64,000 bases of DNA. Origin: Mycobacterium sp. 852013-50091_SCH5140682. Lineage in GTDB: Bacteria > Actinomycetota > Actinomycetes > Mycobacteriales > Mycobacteriaceae. The notes beneath the pieces are model-generated. The model was not told the DNA's origin. It saw nothing but the letters and a program-made list of their open reading frames with translations, and did not search any database. The position numbers and the translations under genes were made by a program. The stretch covers positions 31,452-95,451 of the forward strand of contig NZ_LZTB01000065.1 of the NCBI RefSeq assembly GCF_001665685.1, written 5' to 3'. The first letter of the stretch is position 1. Every line of letters starts with the position of its first letter. Below, in pieces: positions 16,738 through 24,618 of the stretch.

Positions 16738-17958
16738 TTATATGGTGCTCAGGATGGTGACGGCGGCGACAGCCTCCTCGGGGCCGTACAGTCCACCGCC
16801 GTTCTCTGCCAGTGCGATTCGGGCACCTGGTACCTGGCGAGTGCCGCAGTTGCCGCGCAGCTGGTGGGCGAGTTCGTAGATCTGGGCCAACCCGGACGCG
16901 CCCATGGGATGGCCCTTGGATTCCAAACCGCCGGAGGGATTTACCGGAATGCGGCCGCCCAGGGCAGTCTCGCCGGATTCAGCGAGTTTGCCGCCGGCAC
17001 CGATCTCGCAGAATCCGAGCATCTCGGTTTGCAGGAGCTCGCCGAATGCGGACGCATCGTGGACTTCGGCCACAGACACATCGTCGGGTCCCACACCGGC
17101 CTGCTCGTAGGCTGCGCGGGCGGCGGCCCGACTGACCGACTGTTCCCAGTCGTCCACTGCGCGAATCATTCCCGTCTGCAAGACGCTGGCCAGGATCCGC
17201 ACCGGGTGCGCACCGCCCAAACGTTTGAGCCCGTCGGTGTTGCACACCACTGCGGCAGCGGCCCCGTCGGTCAACGGTGCACACATCGGCACCGTCAGCG
17301 GCCCTGCCACTGGTCGCGCGGCCAAGATGTCGGCCACCGACATCGGGGCACGGAAATGCGCCAACGGATTGGCCACGGCGTGGGCGTGGTTCTTCTCCGC
17401 GATGACCGCTAATTGATGCTGGGTGGTGCCGAAGACAGCCATGTGCGCGTGGGCCAATGCCGCGTAGACGTACATGAACAGGCTGTGCGACGGCGCGCTG
17501 ACCGGCGCAGAACCGGCCAATTCGGTGAGAACGGCTCGCACACCGTCGGGGTCGTTGACGTCGACCCCGCCATCGAACACACTCAGCGCCTTGGCCTTGT
17601 CGCCGATGCTGAGTCGTTCCACCCCGACCGCAAGCGCGATGTCAGCGGCGCCGGACTTCACATGCAGCAGCGCTTGATGCAGGGCGGTAGCGCCGGTGGC
17701 GCAGGCATTTTCGACGTTGACGATAGGGACGCGGTCAAATCCCGTGGAGCGCAAGGCGATCTGTCCGCCGACGACCACCTGACCTTCCAAGACGCCCTGG
17801 CAGGTGTTGCCGAAGTAGACAGCCTGCACATCGCCACGCTGCGCTCCCGCGTCTGCCAGTGCCTCGGTCACGGCCTCGCGCGTGAGTTCTTTCACGGAGG
17901 TATCGGGCCGGACTCCGAAGGCGGTCATTCCGACCCCGGCCACCCAGACGGGGCTCAT
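16738..17958 (-). CDS. thiolase family protein (SCP2-type)
   Basis: A 406-residue thiolase. Nucleophile Cys86 lies in NVENACATG, and the C-terminal GGLESKGHPMGASG carries the active-site histidine; AEVHDASAFGELLQTE is typical of SCP2/lipid-transfer thiolases rather than acetyl-CoA acetyltransferases. The usual second C-terminal cysteine motif (C-x-G) is replaced by ALAENGGG, as in non-degradative or aldolase-like members. It would cleave, or retro-aldol cleave, the beta-oxidised intermediate. ATG at 17958 was chosen; a GTG at 17964 that overlaps the upstream TGA is equally possible, and either way the two genes are translationally coupled. Confidence 0.85.
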   Translation of the reverse strand: MSPVWVAGVGMTAFGVRPDTSVKELTREAVTEALADAGAQRGDVQAVYFGNTCQGVLEGQVVVGGQIALRSTGFDRVPIVNVENACATGATALHQALLHVKSGAADIALAVGVERLSIGDKAKALSVFDGGVDVNDPDGVRAVLTELAGSAPVSAPSHSLFMYVYAALAHAHMAVFGTTQHQLAVIAEKNHAHAVANPLAHFRAPMSVADILAARPVAGPLTVPMCAPLTDGAAAAVVCNTDGLKRLGGAHPVRILASVLQTGMIRAVDDWEQSVSRAAARAAYEQAGVGPDDVSVAEVHDASAFGELLQTEMLGFCEIGAGGKLAESGETALGGRIPVNPSGGLESKGHPMGASGLAQIYELAHQLRGNCGTRQVPGARIALAENGGGLYGPEEAVAAVTILSTI

Positions 17959-17960
17959 AA

Positions 17961-19085
17961 TCACGCCACCGAGTCTTCGGTGAGTCGTGCCAGGCCGTAG
18001 GATTCCAAGGCGCCCAACAATTCTCGGTGTCCAACCAGTTCAGCCGGAGAACGGAACCCGATGCCGCTGAAGTTGTTGCCGAGCAGGCGCATCGCAATGT
18101 AGGCCTGAATGAGTCCGGTCATTTGGTATCCGCTCGTGCCGTGGATGACGGCGCGTGCGGTCACGTTGTTGCCGCGTCCGGTGCACCAATCGATGGAGCG
18201 GTGAACTTGCCGGTTCTCGCGCGGCGGGGTGACCGGTGTCATCCCAGCGGCGACCCGGTCGAGTACCGGGAACAGCTTGTCCTCGGGCAGCCACTGGAAC
18301 ACCACTTTGAACATCCGCTCCGCGGCCCGCACCCGAGTGGGGATGTCGCGGGCCTGGTTCTGCATGGCGACCAACATGCGGCAGTTACGCACTCGGTGGT
18401 CGTCGCGGAAGAACACGGGCATGGCGGTACCACCCCAGTTCAAACCGGGAACGACATAGCCGGTGCCGGGAACGACGATGTCCTGTTCGTAGATGCCGTC
18501 GTATTTCTTCAGCACGTTGTCTTCCAGGTAGAAGGCATCGGTGCGGATGACGTCGAAGATCGACTGCGTGGATCCGACGGTGGGCACCGCGTTGACGTAT
18601 TCGCCGAGTTCGAGGGTGTCGATCCCCGGGTATTCCAGCACGATGCGTGCGGCGATATCGGGCACCGCGTACTGGATGGACACCGCAGTGGAGACGGCGG
18701 CGCCGGCAGCGGCGAACTTCGGGCCCCAGTCGTTGAGCACCGACAGGTGGTGCTTTTGTTCGCCGGCAGTGTCCAGGTAGTGACATCCGGTCCGGGCCGC
18801 GGCCTCCAGCACCGCAGGGGCGTAGCGAAGGAAAGGCCCGACCATGTTGCAGACGATGCGGCGGCCCTCGAACAGCGCGGTCAGCGAATCGACGGAGCCG
18901 TCTACTTCGGCGATCTCGTAGTCGGCGGTCTCGATGCCGGGGACTGATTTCAGGATCTCTTGCAGCTTGGCCTTGTTCCGGCCGGCCGCGACAAACGGGA
19001 TGCTGTATTCGCGCAGGTATTCGGCGACCAGGCGGCCGGTGTATCCACTCGCGCCATAGATGACGACCGGGCGTGGCTCACTCAC
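17961..19085 (-). CDS. saccharopine dehydrogenase-like NAD(P)-binding reductase
   Basis: A 374-residue protein beginning with a Rossmann motif, VVIYGASGYTGRLVAEYL, as in saccharopine dehydrogenase and the mycobacterial trans-acting enoyl reductase group. CNMVGPFLRYAPAVLEAA and HYLDTAGEQ follow, both conserved in that family, and the remainder is the alpha/beta substrate domain. Enoyl or keto reduction of a CoA or lipid intermediate is plausible from the operon context but not shown. The GTG at 19085 was chosen because AAGGAG lies six bases upstream. It is the promoter-proximal gene of the five-gene CoA operon. Confidence 0.8.
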   Translation of the reverse strand: MSEPRPVVIYGASGYTGRLVAEYLREYSIPFVAAGRNKAKLQEILKSVPGIETADYEIAEVDGSVDSLTALFEGRRIVCNMVGPFLRYAPAVLEAAARTGCHYLDTAGEQKHHLSVLNDWGPKFAAAGAAVSTAVSIQYAVPDIAARIVLEYPGIDTLELGEYVNAVPTVGSTQSIFDVIRTDAFYLEDNVLKKYDGIYEQDIVVPGTGYVVPGLNWGGTAMPVFFRDDHRVRNCRMLVAMQNQARDIPTRVRAAERMFKVVFQWLPEDKLFPVLDRVAAGMTPVTPPRENRQVHRSIDWCTGRGNNVTARAVIHGTSGYQMTGLIQAYIAMRLLGNNFSGIGFRSPAELVGHRELLGALESYGLARLTEDSVA

Positions 19086-19237
19086 GAGGACTCCTTCATT
19101 GCAGCTGATCGATGTGGCTGACATCACTATGTCGGCGCCGATCTGTTGCTGCTTGCACGAGAGTGCGGTGATGTTTGCCTGTTTGTGCAGGCCGCGGCTG
19201 GTCCACCTGTCGGCACGGATGCTTGTCCGCGACCTGC

Positions 19238-19267
19238 GATTGGTGGGTTAATTAGGGATTGGTAGGT
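19238..19267. promoter_or_regulatory. direct repeat pair before the AraC gene
   Basis: GATTGGTGGGT (19238-19248) and GATTGGTAGGT (19257-19267) are 10/11 identical and spaced 19 bases start to start, near two helical turns, as expected for AraC-family half-sites. They lie between the divergent CoA operon and araC-type gene and end just where the ribosome binding site begins, suggesting autoregulation. Confidence 0.45.
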
Positions 19268-19280
19268 GGAGGTGTCATTT

Positions 19281-20285
19281 ATGACAGCGACTGTGGCAGC
19301 CACGTGGTCAACACGCGGGTCGTCGGCGAGTGATGCGCCGGCAGCCTCGCCCACGGGGTTGTCGGACCTGCATGTGGCGTGGGCGTTGGCGCCGTCCGCG
19401 CGTGAGGTTCTCGACGTCTCGGCTCGCTACCGCAAGGTCGATACGCTGACCGTCGGTGAATTTCATGCCGGCCGGTTGGTAGGCCGCCGACCCGCAGTGT
19501 CCCAGCACGAGGATGTGTCGGTCGGGGTGCTGATGAACCTTTCCGGTCGGCTCAATTGCCGCTATCTAGACGGCCGCGAGTTCGTTGCCCAGCCTGGCCA
19601 GCTCATTCTCTGGGACAGCGAAACCGCACGTGACTTCGAGGTCGTCGACCCCCACCACGAGCTGTATCTCCTGCTGCCCCGCAGCCGCGTCTCGGCCGGT
19701 CTGGCCGAGGCGGCCGCCCGAGCCAGCGGCGCCATCGCCGCGGGTCCCGGCTCGGGGCTGCTCGCGGTCGCTGCCCAACAACTCGGCACCATCTACCGCG
19801 AACTCGATCAACTGTCCGACGCGGCTCTGACGATCGCGTGCCAGTCCCTGTTCGACGTGTTGGACTGCGCTCTGAGCACCGCTGAGCAGCGGCCCACGGC
19901 CAGCGCAGCACTGCTGCGTGGCGTGCGCCAGTACATCGAAGACAATCTCGATGACATCAGCTTGGGCCCATCGACAATCGCTGCAGCCCACGGCATTTCG
20001 GTGCGCACACTCCATCAGCTGTTCTCCTCCACCGGCACGACCGTAGGACGCTGGATTCGGGACCGGCGGCTCAAAGCGTGCTACCGGGCACTGTCCCACG
20101 GTGGGTCGTCCGAGACGGTGACCGATGTTGCATTCCGGTGGGGTTTCAACGACGCCGCGCATTTCAGTCGATGCTTCAAGCAGGCTTTCGGCGTCACACC
20201 GAGCAGCGTGCTGATCAACGCTCGGACCGGCGGGCCGCCGCTGCCTGCGGTGACCTCCAAACGACCCGAGCCCACCCTGAATTAG
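19281..20285 (+). CDS. AraC-family transcriptional regulator
   Basis: A 334-residue regulator. Residues 40-180 form a cupin-like AraC-binding domain (SVGVLMNLSGRLNCRYLDGREFVAQPGQLILWD), and residues about 225-320 carry the double helix-turn-helix, with SLGPSTIAAAHGISVRTLHQLF and TDVAFRWGFNDAAHFSRCFK. The ATG at 19281 is chosen because GGAGG lies eight bases upstream. It diverges from the CoA operon at 19085, which is the likely target, and a pair of direct repeats lies between them. An inducer is not identifiable; acids or aromatic compounds are common for this subgroup. Confidence 0.88.
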   Translation: MTATVAATWSTRGSSASDAPAASPTGLSDLHVAWALAPSAREVLDVSARYRKVDTLTVGEFHAGRLVGRRPAVSQHEDVSVGVLMNLSGRLNCRYLDGREFVAQPGQLILWDSETARDFEVVDPHHELYLLLPRSRVSAGLAEAAARASGAIAAGPGSGLLAVAAQQLGTIYRELDQLSDAALTIACQSLFDVLDCALSTAEQRPTASAALLRGVRQYIEDNLDDISLGPSTIAAAHGISVRTLHQLFSSTGTTVGRWIRDRRLKACYRALSHGGSSETVTDVAFRWGFNDAAHFSRCFKQAFGVTPSSVLINARTGGPPLPAVTSKRPEPTLN

Positions 20286-20321
20286 CCTGCCACCGGGTTT
20301 CGGCGCGTCAGCTGTGCGGAG

Positions 20322-20993
20322 TCAGTCCAGCGACACCGAAGCCGTATCGGGCCGTAACACCGGCCTGATCTGCCGTACCTGCGGCAGCGTGGTGACCATA
20401 TGCGCGGTGACCCGGTCACTGATGCAGACATGCTGGTGCGGGACGTCACCGGGAAACCGCACGAAGTCGCCGGCGGACAGGTCGACAGGTTCGACCAGCG
20501 GCCCGGTTCGCAGTTTTCCGGTGATGACGTACAAGTGATGCAGGGTACCGGGCGCGTGCGGGTTGATGATTCCGGACTCGCCGCCGGTTTTCTCCAAGCG
20601 CAGCAACAATGTTCGGACATAACCGGAGCCGTAGACCTCATCGAGTAAGCGTTCGGACCAGTCAGCTCCGTCGGCCCACTGGCCTTCGTCGTGGCGCTGC
20701 ACGTACACCGGAGTACCCCACTCGGTGAGCAGGCGGCGGGCCGGCAGATCCAGGGCCGCCCCAAGTAGGGCGAGGGTCTCGACCGTCGGATTTCCCGTGC
20801 CCTGCTCAATCTTGGACAAGGTCTGCTTTGATAGCCCGGAGCGCCGCGCCAACTCCCCCAGTGACATCGCCCGCTCCCGACGGAATCGGCGGACGTTGCG
20901 CGCCACCAGCTGATTCTCATCCCCGTGGCCGTCACTTTTAATAGTCATATCGTCATTATTGACGAACGGCCCGTTGTTTTGCATCATGGTCAT
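20322..20993 (-). CDS. XRE-family regulator with cupin sensor domain
   Basis: A protein of up to 223 residues. A Cro/C1-type helix-turn-helix lies at about residues 30-85 (SLGELARRSGLSKQTLSKIEQGTGNPTV split over helices 2-4), followed by a cupin domain (NPHAPGTLHHLYVITGKL, then FVRFPGDVPHQHV). XRE-cupin proteins sense small metabolites and regulate catabolic or amino-acid genes. The first ATG is 20993; an ATG at 20948 is also good, and then a perfect palindrome (20950-20965) would lie just upstream of the start as an autoregulatory site. It diverges from the IclR gene and may help control the aromatic island. Confidence 0.85.
   Translation of the reverse strand: MTMMQNNGPFVNNDDMTIKSDGHGDENQLVARNVRRFRRERAMSLGELARRSGLSKQTLSKIEQGTGNPTVETLALLGAALDLPARRLLTEWGTPVYVQRHDEGQWADGADWSERLLDEVYGSGYVRTLLLRLEKTGGESGIINPHAPGTLHHLYVITGKLRTGPLVEPVDLSAGDFVRFPGDVPHQHVCISDRVTAHMVTTLPQVRQIRPVLRPDTASVSLD
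20950..20965. promoter_or_regulatory. inverted repeat TCGTCA-TTAT-TGACGA at the regulator start
   Basis: A perfect 6-bp palindrome with AT-rich centre lies between the two possible start codons of the XRE-cupin gene (20993 and 20948). If translation starts at 20948, this is a natural operator. Confidence 0.4.
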
Positions 20994-21048
20994 CTAGAAG
21001 TGACGAATGGGGTACTCAAAGTGACCCCGGCGCGATGGAGGTGTCGTG

Positions 21049-21831
21049 ATGTCCACAGCAATGGGGTCGGTCCGCGATGATCGCGCGGCGATCGACAAGG
21101 CCTTCAGTCTGCTGGTTGCGTTTGGCGATCAGGCAAGTTCGGGCCTCGGCGTCAGCGAGTTGGCCCGCCGGACCAACCTGAGCAAGTCGACCGCGTACCG
21201 GGTCCTGGGAATGCTGGAGCGCAATGACATGGTCGAGCGGATCGGGACCGCCTATCGATTGGGGTCGCGACTGCACGAACTGGGACTCGCGGTCTACGCG
21301 CCGGGCCAGGACCGGGTTCGCGACCAACTATTGCCGTATCTGACGGATCTCTTCGAATCCACCAGGCAGACCGTTCATCTGGGCGTTCTGTATGGGGACG
21401 AGGTGGTGTACCTGGCCAAGCTGTACGGCCACCGAAACATGGCTGCGCCGTCCCGCATTGGCGGGCGTTTGCCCGCGCACTGTACGGCGGTGGGCAAGGC
21501 GCTGCTGGCGTATCGACCGAGCGGCGGCCGCGTTCTGGATGGCCGTCCGCTGCCCGCGCTGACACCACGGTCGATCACTGATCCGGCGGTGCTGGCCGCC
21601 GAGCTGATTCGGATTCGCCATGAAGGGATCGCCGTGGAGCGCGAGGAAAGTCGCCCGGGAATGACGTGCGTGGCAGCACCGGTGTTCGGCCGCAACGGTC
21701 AGCCGGTGGCGGCGCTGTCTGTCGCCGCGCCACTGACCACCGATCTGCGCAAGCTCACGGTGAATCTGCGTCAGGTATCTTCCGCAGCCAGCCGGATGAT
21801 GAGCCGGCCGAGTAATTTTCAGGCCAGCTAA
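21049..21831 (+). CDS. IclR-family transcriptional regulator
   Basis: A 260-residue protein. The N-terminal winged helix has AFSLLVAFGDQASSGLGVSE then LARRTNLSKSTAYRVLGML (residues about 15-65). The C-terminal IclR effector domain shows TVHLGVLYGDEVVYL, GRLPAHCTAVGKALLA and GMTCVAAPVFGRNGQPVAALSV. IclR proteins such as MhpR and PcaR control aromatic-acid operons by binding the pathway substrate. Its place beside the hca/mhp-type genes makes it the best candidate for their regulator. ATG 21049 is chosen because GGAGG lies seven bases upstream. It overlaps the convergent small gene by four bases. Confidence 0.9.
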   Translation: MSTAMGSVRDDRAAIDKAFSLLVAFGDQASSGLGVSELARRTNLSKSTAYRVLGMLERNDMVERIGTAYRLGSRLHELGLAVYAPGQDRVRDQLLPYLTDLFESTRQTVHLGVLYGDEVVYLAKLYGHRNMAAPSRIGGRLPAHCTAVGKALLAYRPSGGRVLDGRPLPALTPRSITDPAVLAAELIRIRHEGIAVEREESRPGMTCVAAPVFGRNGQPVAALSVAAPLTTDLRKLTVNLRQVSSAASRMMSRPSNFQAS

Positions 21832-22262
21832 GTTCCCGGCACCCGGTCCAGGTCGATACTGATCAGCCAATCCGCCTCCCGCACAAAGAGAATCAGTTCT
21901 GCACCGGGTACCTCAACATCGACGACGTGCCGGTAGCCGGCCGACGGCATCACCGCGATCCGGGCGTCCTCAAACGTCGCGAGAGCCACGACGACCCGTC
22001 GGCACGTGGGGTCGTCGGCCAGCAGCGCCGTGGTCAGTGCTGCGAGATGCGCACCGAACTGCGTGGACGTTGCATCACCATTCAGGCAGATCTCAACATC
22101 ATGGGCACTGACCGGGTAGGCGGTACGCAGCGGGCCGTCGGCAGGCCGGCGCACGACCGCCGCAAAGATGCCGTCCCCGTCGTCGAAATGCAACGCAGTC
22201 TGCCGGTCATCCTGCGAGGCCACCGTCCAGCCCGAGCCGAGCCGCGCCAAAGGGTTGATCAC
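21828..22262 (-). CDS. uncharacterised protein of the dioxygenase operon
   Basis: A 144-residue protein I do not recognise. The GTG at 22262 overlaps the TGA of the upstream dehydrogenase (GTGA), so translation is coupled. The sequence has DGIFAAVVRRPADGPLRTAYPVS, then a helix-rich stretch (FGAHLAALTTALLADDP), and ends with alternating strands (CRRVVVALA, ARIAVMPSAGYRHVVDVEV, ELILFVREADWL). The last part resembles the second half of a GNAT acetyltransferase, but no acetyl-CoA loop (R/Q-x-x-G-x-G/A) is visible. As the last gene of the leftward operon it probably has an accessory role in the aromatic pathway. Confidence 0.7.
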   Translation of the reverse strand: MINPLARLGSGWTVASQDDRQTALHFDDGDGIFAAVVRRPADGPLRTAYPVSAHDVEICLNGDATSTQFGAHLAALTTALLADDPTCRRVVVALATFEDARIAVMPSAGYRHVVDVEVPGAELILFVREADWLISIDLDRVPGT

Positions 22263-23092
22263 AGTGCATCGCCGCCCGCTGCGCTGGCGAACCCGCGTAC
22301 GCCGATCCCGCCGTCCACCGAAATCGCCTGTCCGGTAATGGGTCCGCTCTGTTCGCGGCTGGCCAACAGCACATAGGAACCGGTGAAATCCTTCGGATCG
22401 GTGCTGGAGTCGTGTAGTGGGATCGGCGGCGGCGGTGTGTCGGCAGTCTTCTTGGCGAACGACATCGCCAGCGTACGGTCTTGCAAGTTCAGCGACTCGG
22501 GCCCGCGCAGTTCGGTGTTCATCGCTCCGCACGCCACCCCGTTGACACGGACCTTCGGCGCCAGTTCGTAGGCCAGTTCCCGCATGAGGCCCAGGCAGGC
22601 ATGCTTGCTCGCGGTGTAGATGGGTCCGCCGCCGTTGACGTAAAAGGACGCGTTGGACAGCGTCATGACTATGCTGCCCCTGGTTTTGACCAGCTCGCGC
22701 CACGCCGCCTCGGCGGCCAGTAGGTACCCCTTGACGTTGACGGCGAACAGTTCGTCGAAGGTCTCGCCAAGTTGTTGTCCGGTCATGCGGGTCAGCTGGC
22801 GCTGGTAATCCCAGATGCCGGCGTTGGCGACGAGCGTGTCGAGTTTGCCGAAACGCCGCACGGTCTGCTCGACTGCCTCGTGCAGTTGGTCCGAGCTACG
22901 CACATCTGCTTGGACGGCGTGCATCCTCGACGGGTCCGCACTAGCGGCCACGACAGCGCCGAGTTGGTCGAGATCACGTCCAACGATGGTGACCGATGCG
23001 CCTTCGGACACAAACCGTTCCGCCACCGCCCGACCGACGCCGGAACCGCCGCCAGTGATAAGGGCTGCGTAGTCGTTGAGCCAGCCGCTCAT
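22259..23092 (-). CDS. hcaB: cis-dihydrodiol dehydrogenase (SDR; HcaB/BphB-like)
   Basis: A 277-residue classical SDR. The NAD-binding motif TGGGSGVG lies at residues 13-20, ANAG at 89-92, and the catalytic pair at Tyr159 and Lys163 (YTASK), with a serine near 146. TASKHACLGLMRELAYELAP and VNGVACGAMNTELRG match 2,3-dihydroxy-2,3-dihydrophenylpropionate and biphenyl dihydrodiol dehydrogenases. It would oxidise the cis-dihydrodiol made by the adjacent dioxygenase to a catechol. It shares a 4-base overlap with the hydrolase gene upstream (ATGA) and with the small gene downstream. The exact substrate is inferred from context. Confidence 0.87.
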   Translation of the reverse strand: MSGWLNDYAALITGGGSGVGRAVAERFVSEGASVTIVGRDLDQLGAVVAASADPSRMHAVQADVRSSDQLHEAVEQTVRRFGKLDTLVANAGIWDYQRQLTRMTGQQLGETFDELFAVNVKGYLLAAEAAWRELVKTRGSIVMTLSNASFYVNGGGPIYTASKHACLGLMRELAYELAPKVRVNGVACGAMNTELRGPESLNLQDRTLAMSFAKKTADTPPPPIPLHDSSTDPKDFTGSYVLLASREQSGPITGQAISVDGGIGVRGFASAAGGDAL

Positions 23093-23976
23093 GGCAGTTC
23101 GGCAAGAAAGTCAGCGACCAGTCGTTCGAAGTCGCGGCGGCGTTCCAACTGCACCCAGTGCCCGCAATTGCCAAAGACATGCAGTTGCACATCACGGATC
23201 TGCTTGAGCATGATCTGCGATCCCTCCAGGGTGATTGTGCGATCATCGCGACCCCACAGCAACAGGGTCGGCGCGGTGATCCTATGCAGATCACGCCACA
23301 GCGGGTCCATGCCGTGGCGTTTGCCGAAGGCTGCGTTGTAGCGGTGGTAGAACTCGATATGGCTGGGGTCCAGGGATGCCTCGTAGCGGGCCTTGACCAC
23401 CTCGGCGCCAAACTGTTTGTGGTCGAACACCATGGTTCGGATGAAGTTCGCCATCTTCTTTTCGCTCGGACCGTCACCGTTGTAGTAGCGGAACATTTCC
23501 TTCTGGCCCTCGGTCGGTGTCGGGCCGAACGGCAGCCATCCGCCGCCGGGCGCCATCAACACCAGGCCAGAGACTCGCTTTGGCTGCGCCTGTGCCATCG
23601 CGATGGCCGCCGCGCCGCCAAGGCTGTTGCCCAACAAGTGAAATCGGTCAATACCGAGGGCATCGAGGGTCTCGAAGAGCGCACCGACGGCGATCTGAGT
23701 GATCGACTCGGCCTCCAGATCAGCCTCGGTCGGCCGGTAGCTCCCCCCGAAACCCGGTTGATCAGGTAGCACCACCCGATACCGGCGCGTCAACGCCGCC
23801 AGATTCTGGTGGTAGTTACTCAGTCCGGATGCGCCGGGACCGCCGCCGTGCAGCATCACCAGCACAGGGCCGTCCCCAGCCTCGGCAACGGAAATGTCAC
23901 CTCGGGACGTGGTCACAACGCGGTGGCGCACGGCGACCGATTCTGTGACGGAGGAATCGAGTTCAGCGGTGGACAC
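23089..23976 (-). CDS. mhpC: meta-cleavage product hydrolase (MhpC/BphD family)
   Basis: A 295-residue C-C bond hydrolase. The oxyanion segment is MLHGGGPGASG (41-51), which is diagnostic of the family; the nucleophile is Ser118 in GNSLGG, the acid is in LLLWGRDDRTI, and the base in FGNCGHWVQLE. The family cleaves 2-hydroxy-6-oxo-dienoate ring-fission products to 2-hydroxypentadienoate and an acid, the step after MhpB. The GTG at 23976 is chosen because AAGGGAA lies about seven bases upstream; the frame extends further without a good start. It is in the leftward operon, opposite the mhpB operon. Confidence 0.88.
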   Translation of the reverse strand: MSTAELDSSVTESVAVRHRVVTTSRGDISVAEAGDGPVLVMLHGGGPGASGLSNYHQNLAALTRRYRVVLPDQPGFGGSYRPTEADLEAESITQIAVGALFETLDALGIDRFHLLGNSLGGAAAIAMAQAQPKRVSGLVLMAPGGGWLPFGPTPTEGQKEMFRYYNGDGPSEKKMANFIRTMVFDHKQFGAEVVKARYEASLDPSHIEFYHRYNAAFGKRHGMDPLWRDLHRITAPTLLLWGRDDRTITLEGSQIMLKQIRDVQLHVFGNCGHWVQLERRRDFERLVADFLAELP

Positions 23977-24016
23977 GATGGTTTCCCTTGTTAGTTGGAT
24001 CAGACTTCGGTTTGAG

Positions 24017-24592
24017 TCAGAAGAAGGTGGAGATGTTCTTGGCCTGCAGCACGCTCTGGTCAAGCAGGATCACCCGTCGCGCGACCTGCAACGAGCCGTC
24101 GCGCGTACGGCGCAAGATGTCGCTGCGCTGCCCGGCGAAAACGTTCTCTTCACGCTCAAGGCGATTGCGGTACACCAGAAACGCGGACCGGACATCGAGG
24201 TCGGCAGCACTGACGTCATCGTGGGGCCCGGGGTCGGCGTATCTGACGACGACGTTGGTCACCAGATGGCGGGTTCGTGACGGCGGGTCCTCGGCCCACG
24301 CCATGCCGGAATCGAAACGCCGGATCCGCCACGCCAGACTCTCTTTGGTCTCGTCGTAGAACGCAGCCTCCCCGCGCGCGGCGATGGACAAGGCTTGCTG
24401 TCGGCGCAACCGGTTGGTGCGCGTGGGCATCCAGTAGTCGAGATCGTCGGCCAACAGGTCCAGCCAGTCAGCGAACCGGCCGTCATCGAGCAGGTCTGCT
24501 TCCTCGAAGTAGAACTGCTCGACCTCGAAATGTACGTCGCGGTCGGCGCGCATCCCCGCGACGCCGGCGATTATTGTTGGTGTGCTTGTCAT
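24017..24592 (-). CDS. hcaF: aromatic ring-hydroxylating dioxygenase beta subunit
   Basis: A 191-residue protein of the dioxygenase small-subunit (NTF2-like) family, normal length. EVEQFYFEEADLLDDGRFADWLDLL is the typical start of the cone fold, followed by DDLDYWMPTR and SRTRHLVTNVVV. The beta subunit supports the alpha3beta3 assembly and has no cofactor. The closest type appears to be 3-phenylpropionate/cinnamate and biphenyl dioxygenases. It lies between the hydrolase and the ferredoxin reductase; the alpha subunit is three genes upstream rather than adjacent, which differs from the usual alpha-beta order. Confidence 0.87.
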   Translation of the reverse strand: MTSTPTIIAGVAGMRADRDVHFEVEQFYFEEADLLDDGRFADWLDLLADDLDYWMPTRTNRLRRQQALSIAARGEAAFYDETKESLAWRIRRFDSGMAWAEDPPSRTRHLVTNVVVRYADPGPHDDVSAADLDVRSAFLVYRNRLEREENVFAGQRSDILRRTRDGSLQVARRVILLDQSVLQAKNISTFF

Positions 24593-24618
24593 ATCACGCT
24601 CTTTCCATCGTTTCGTCC

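Noticed and set aside
16018..17412. 464-codon open frame opposite the crotonase and thiolase genes
   Set aside because: It spans two well-supported genes on the other strand and has no family resemblance.
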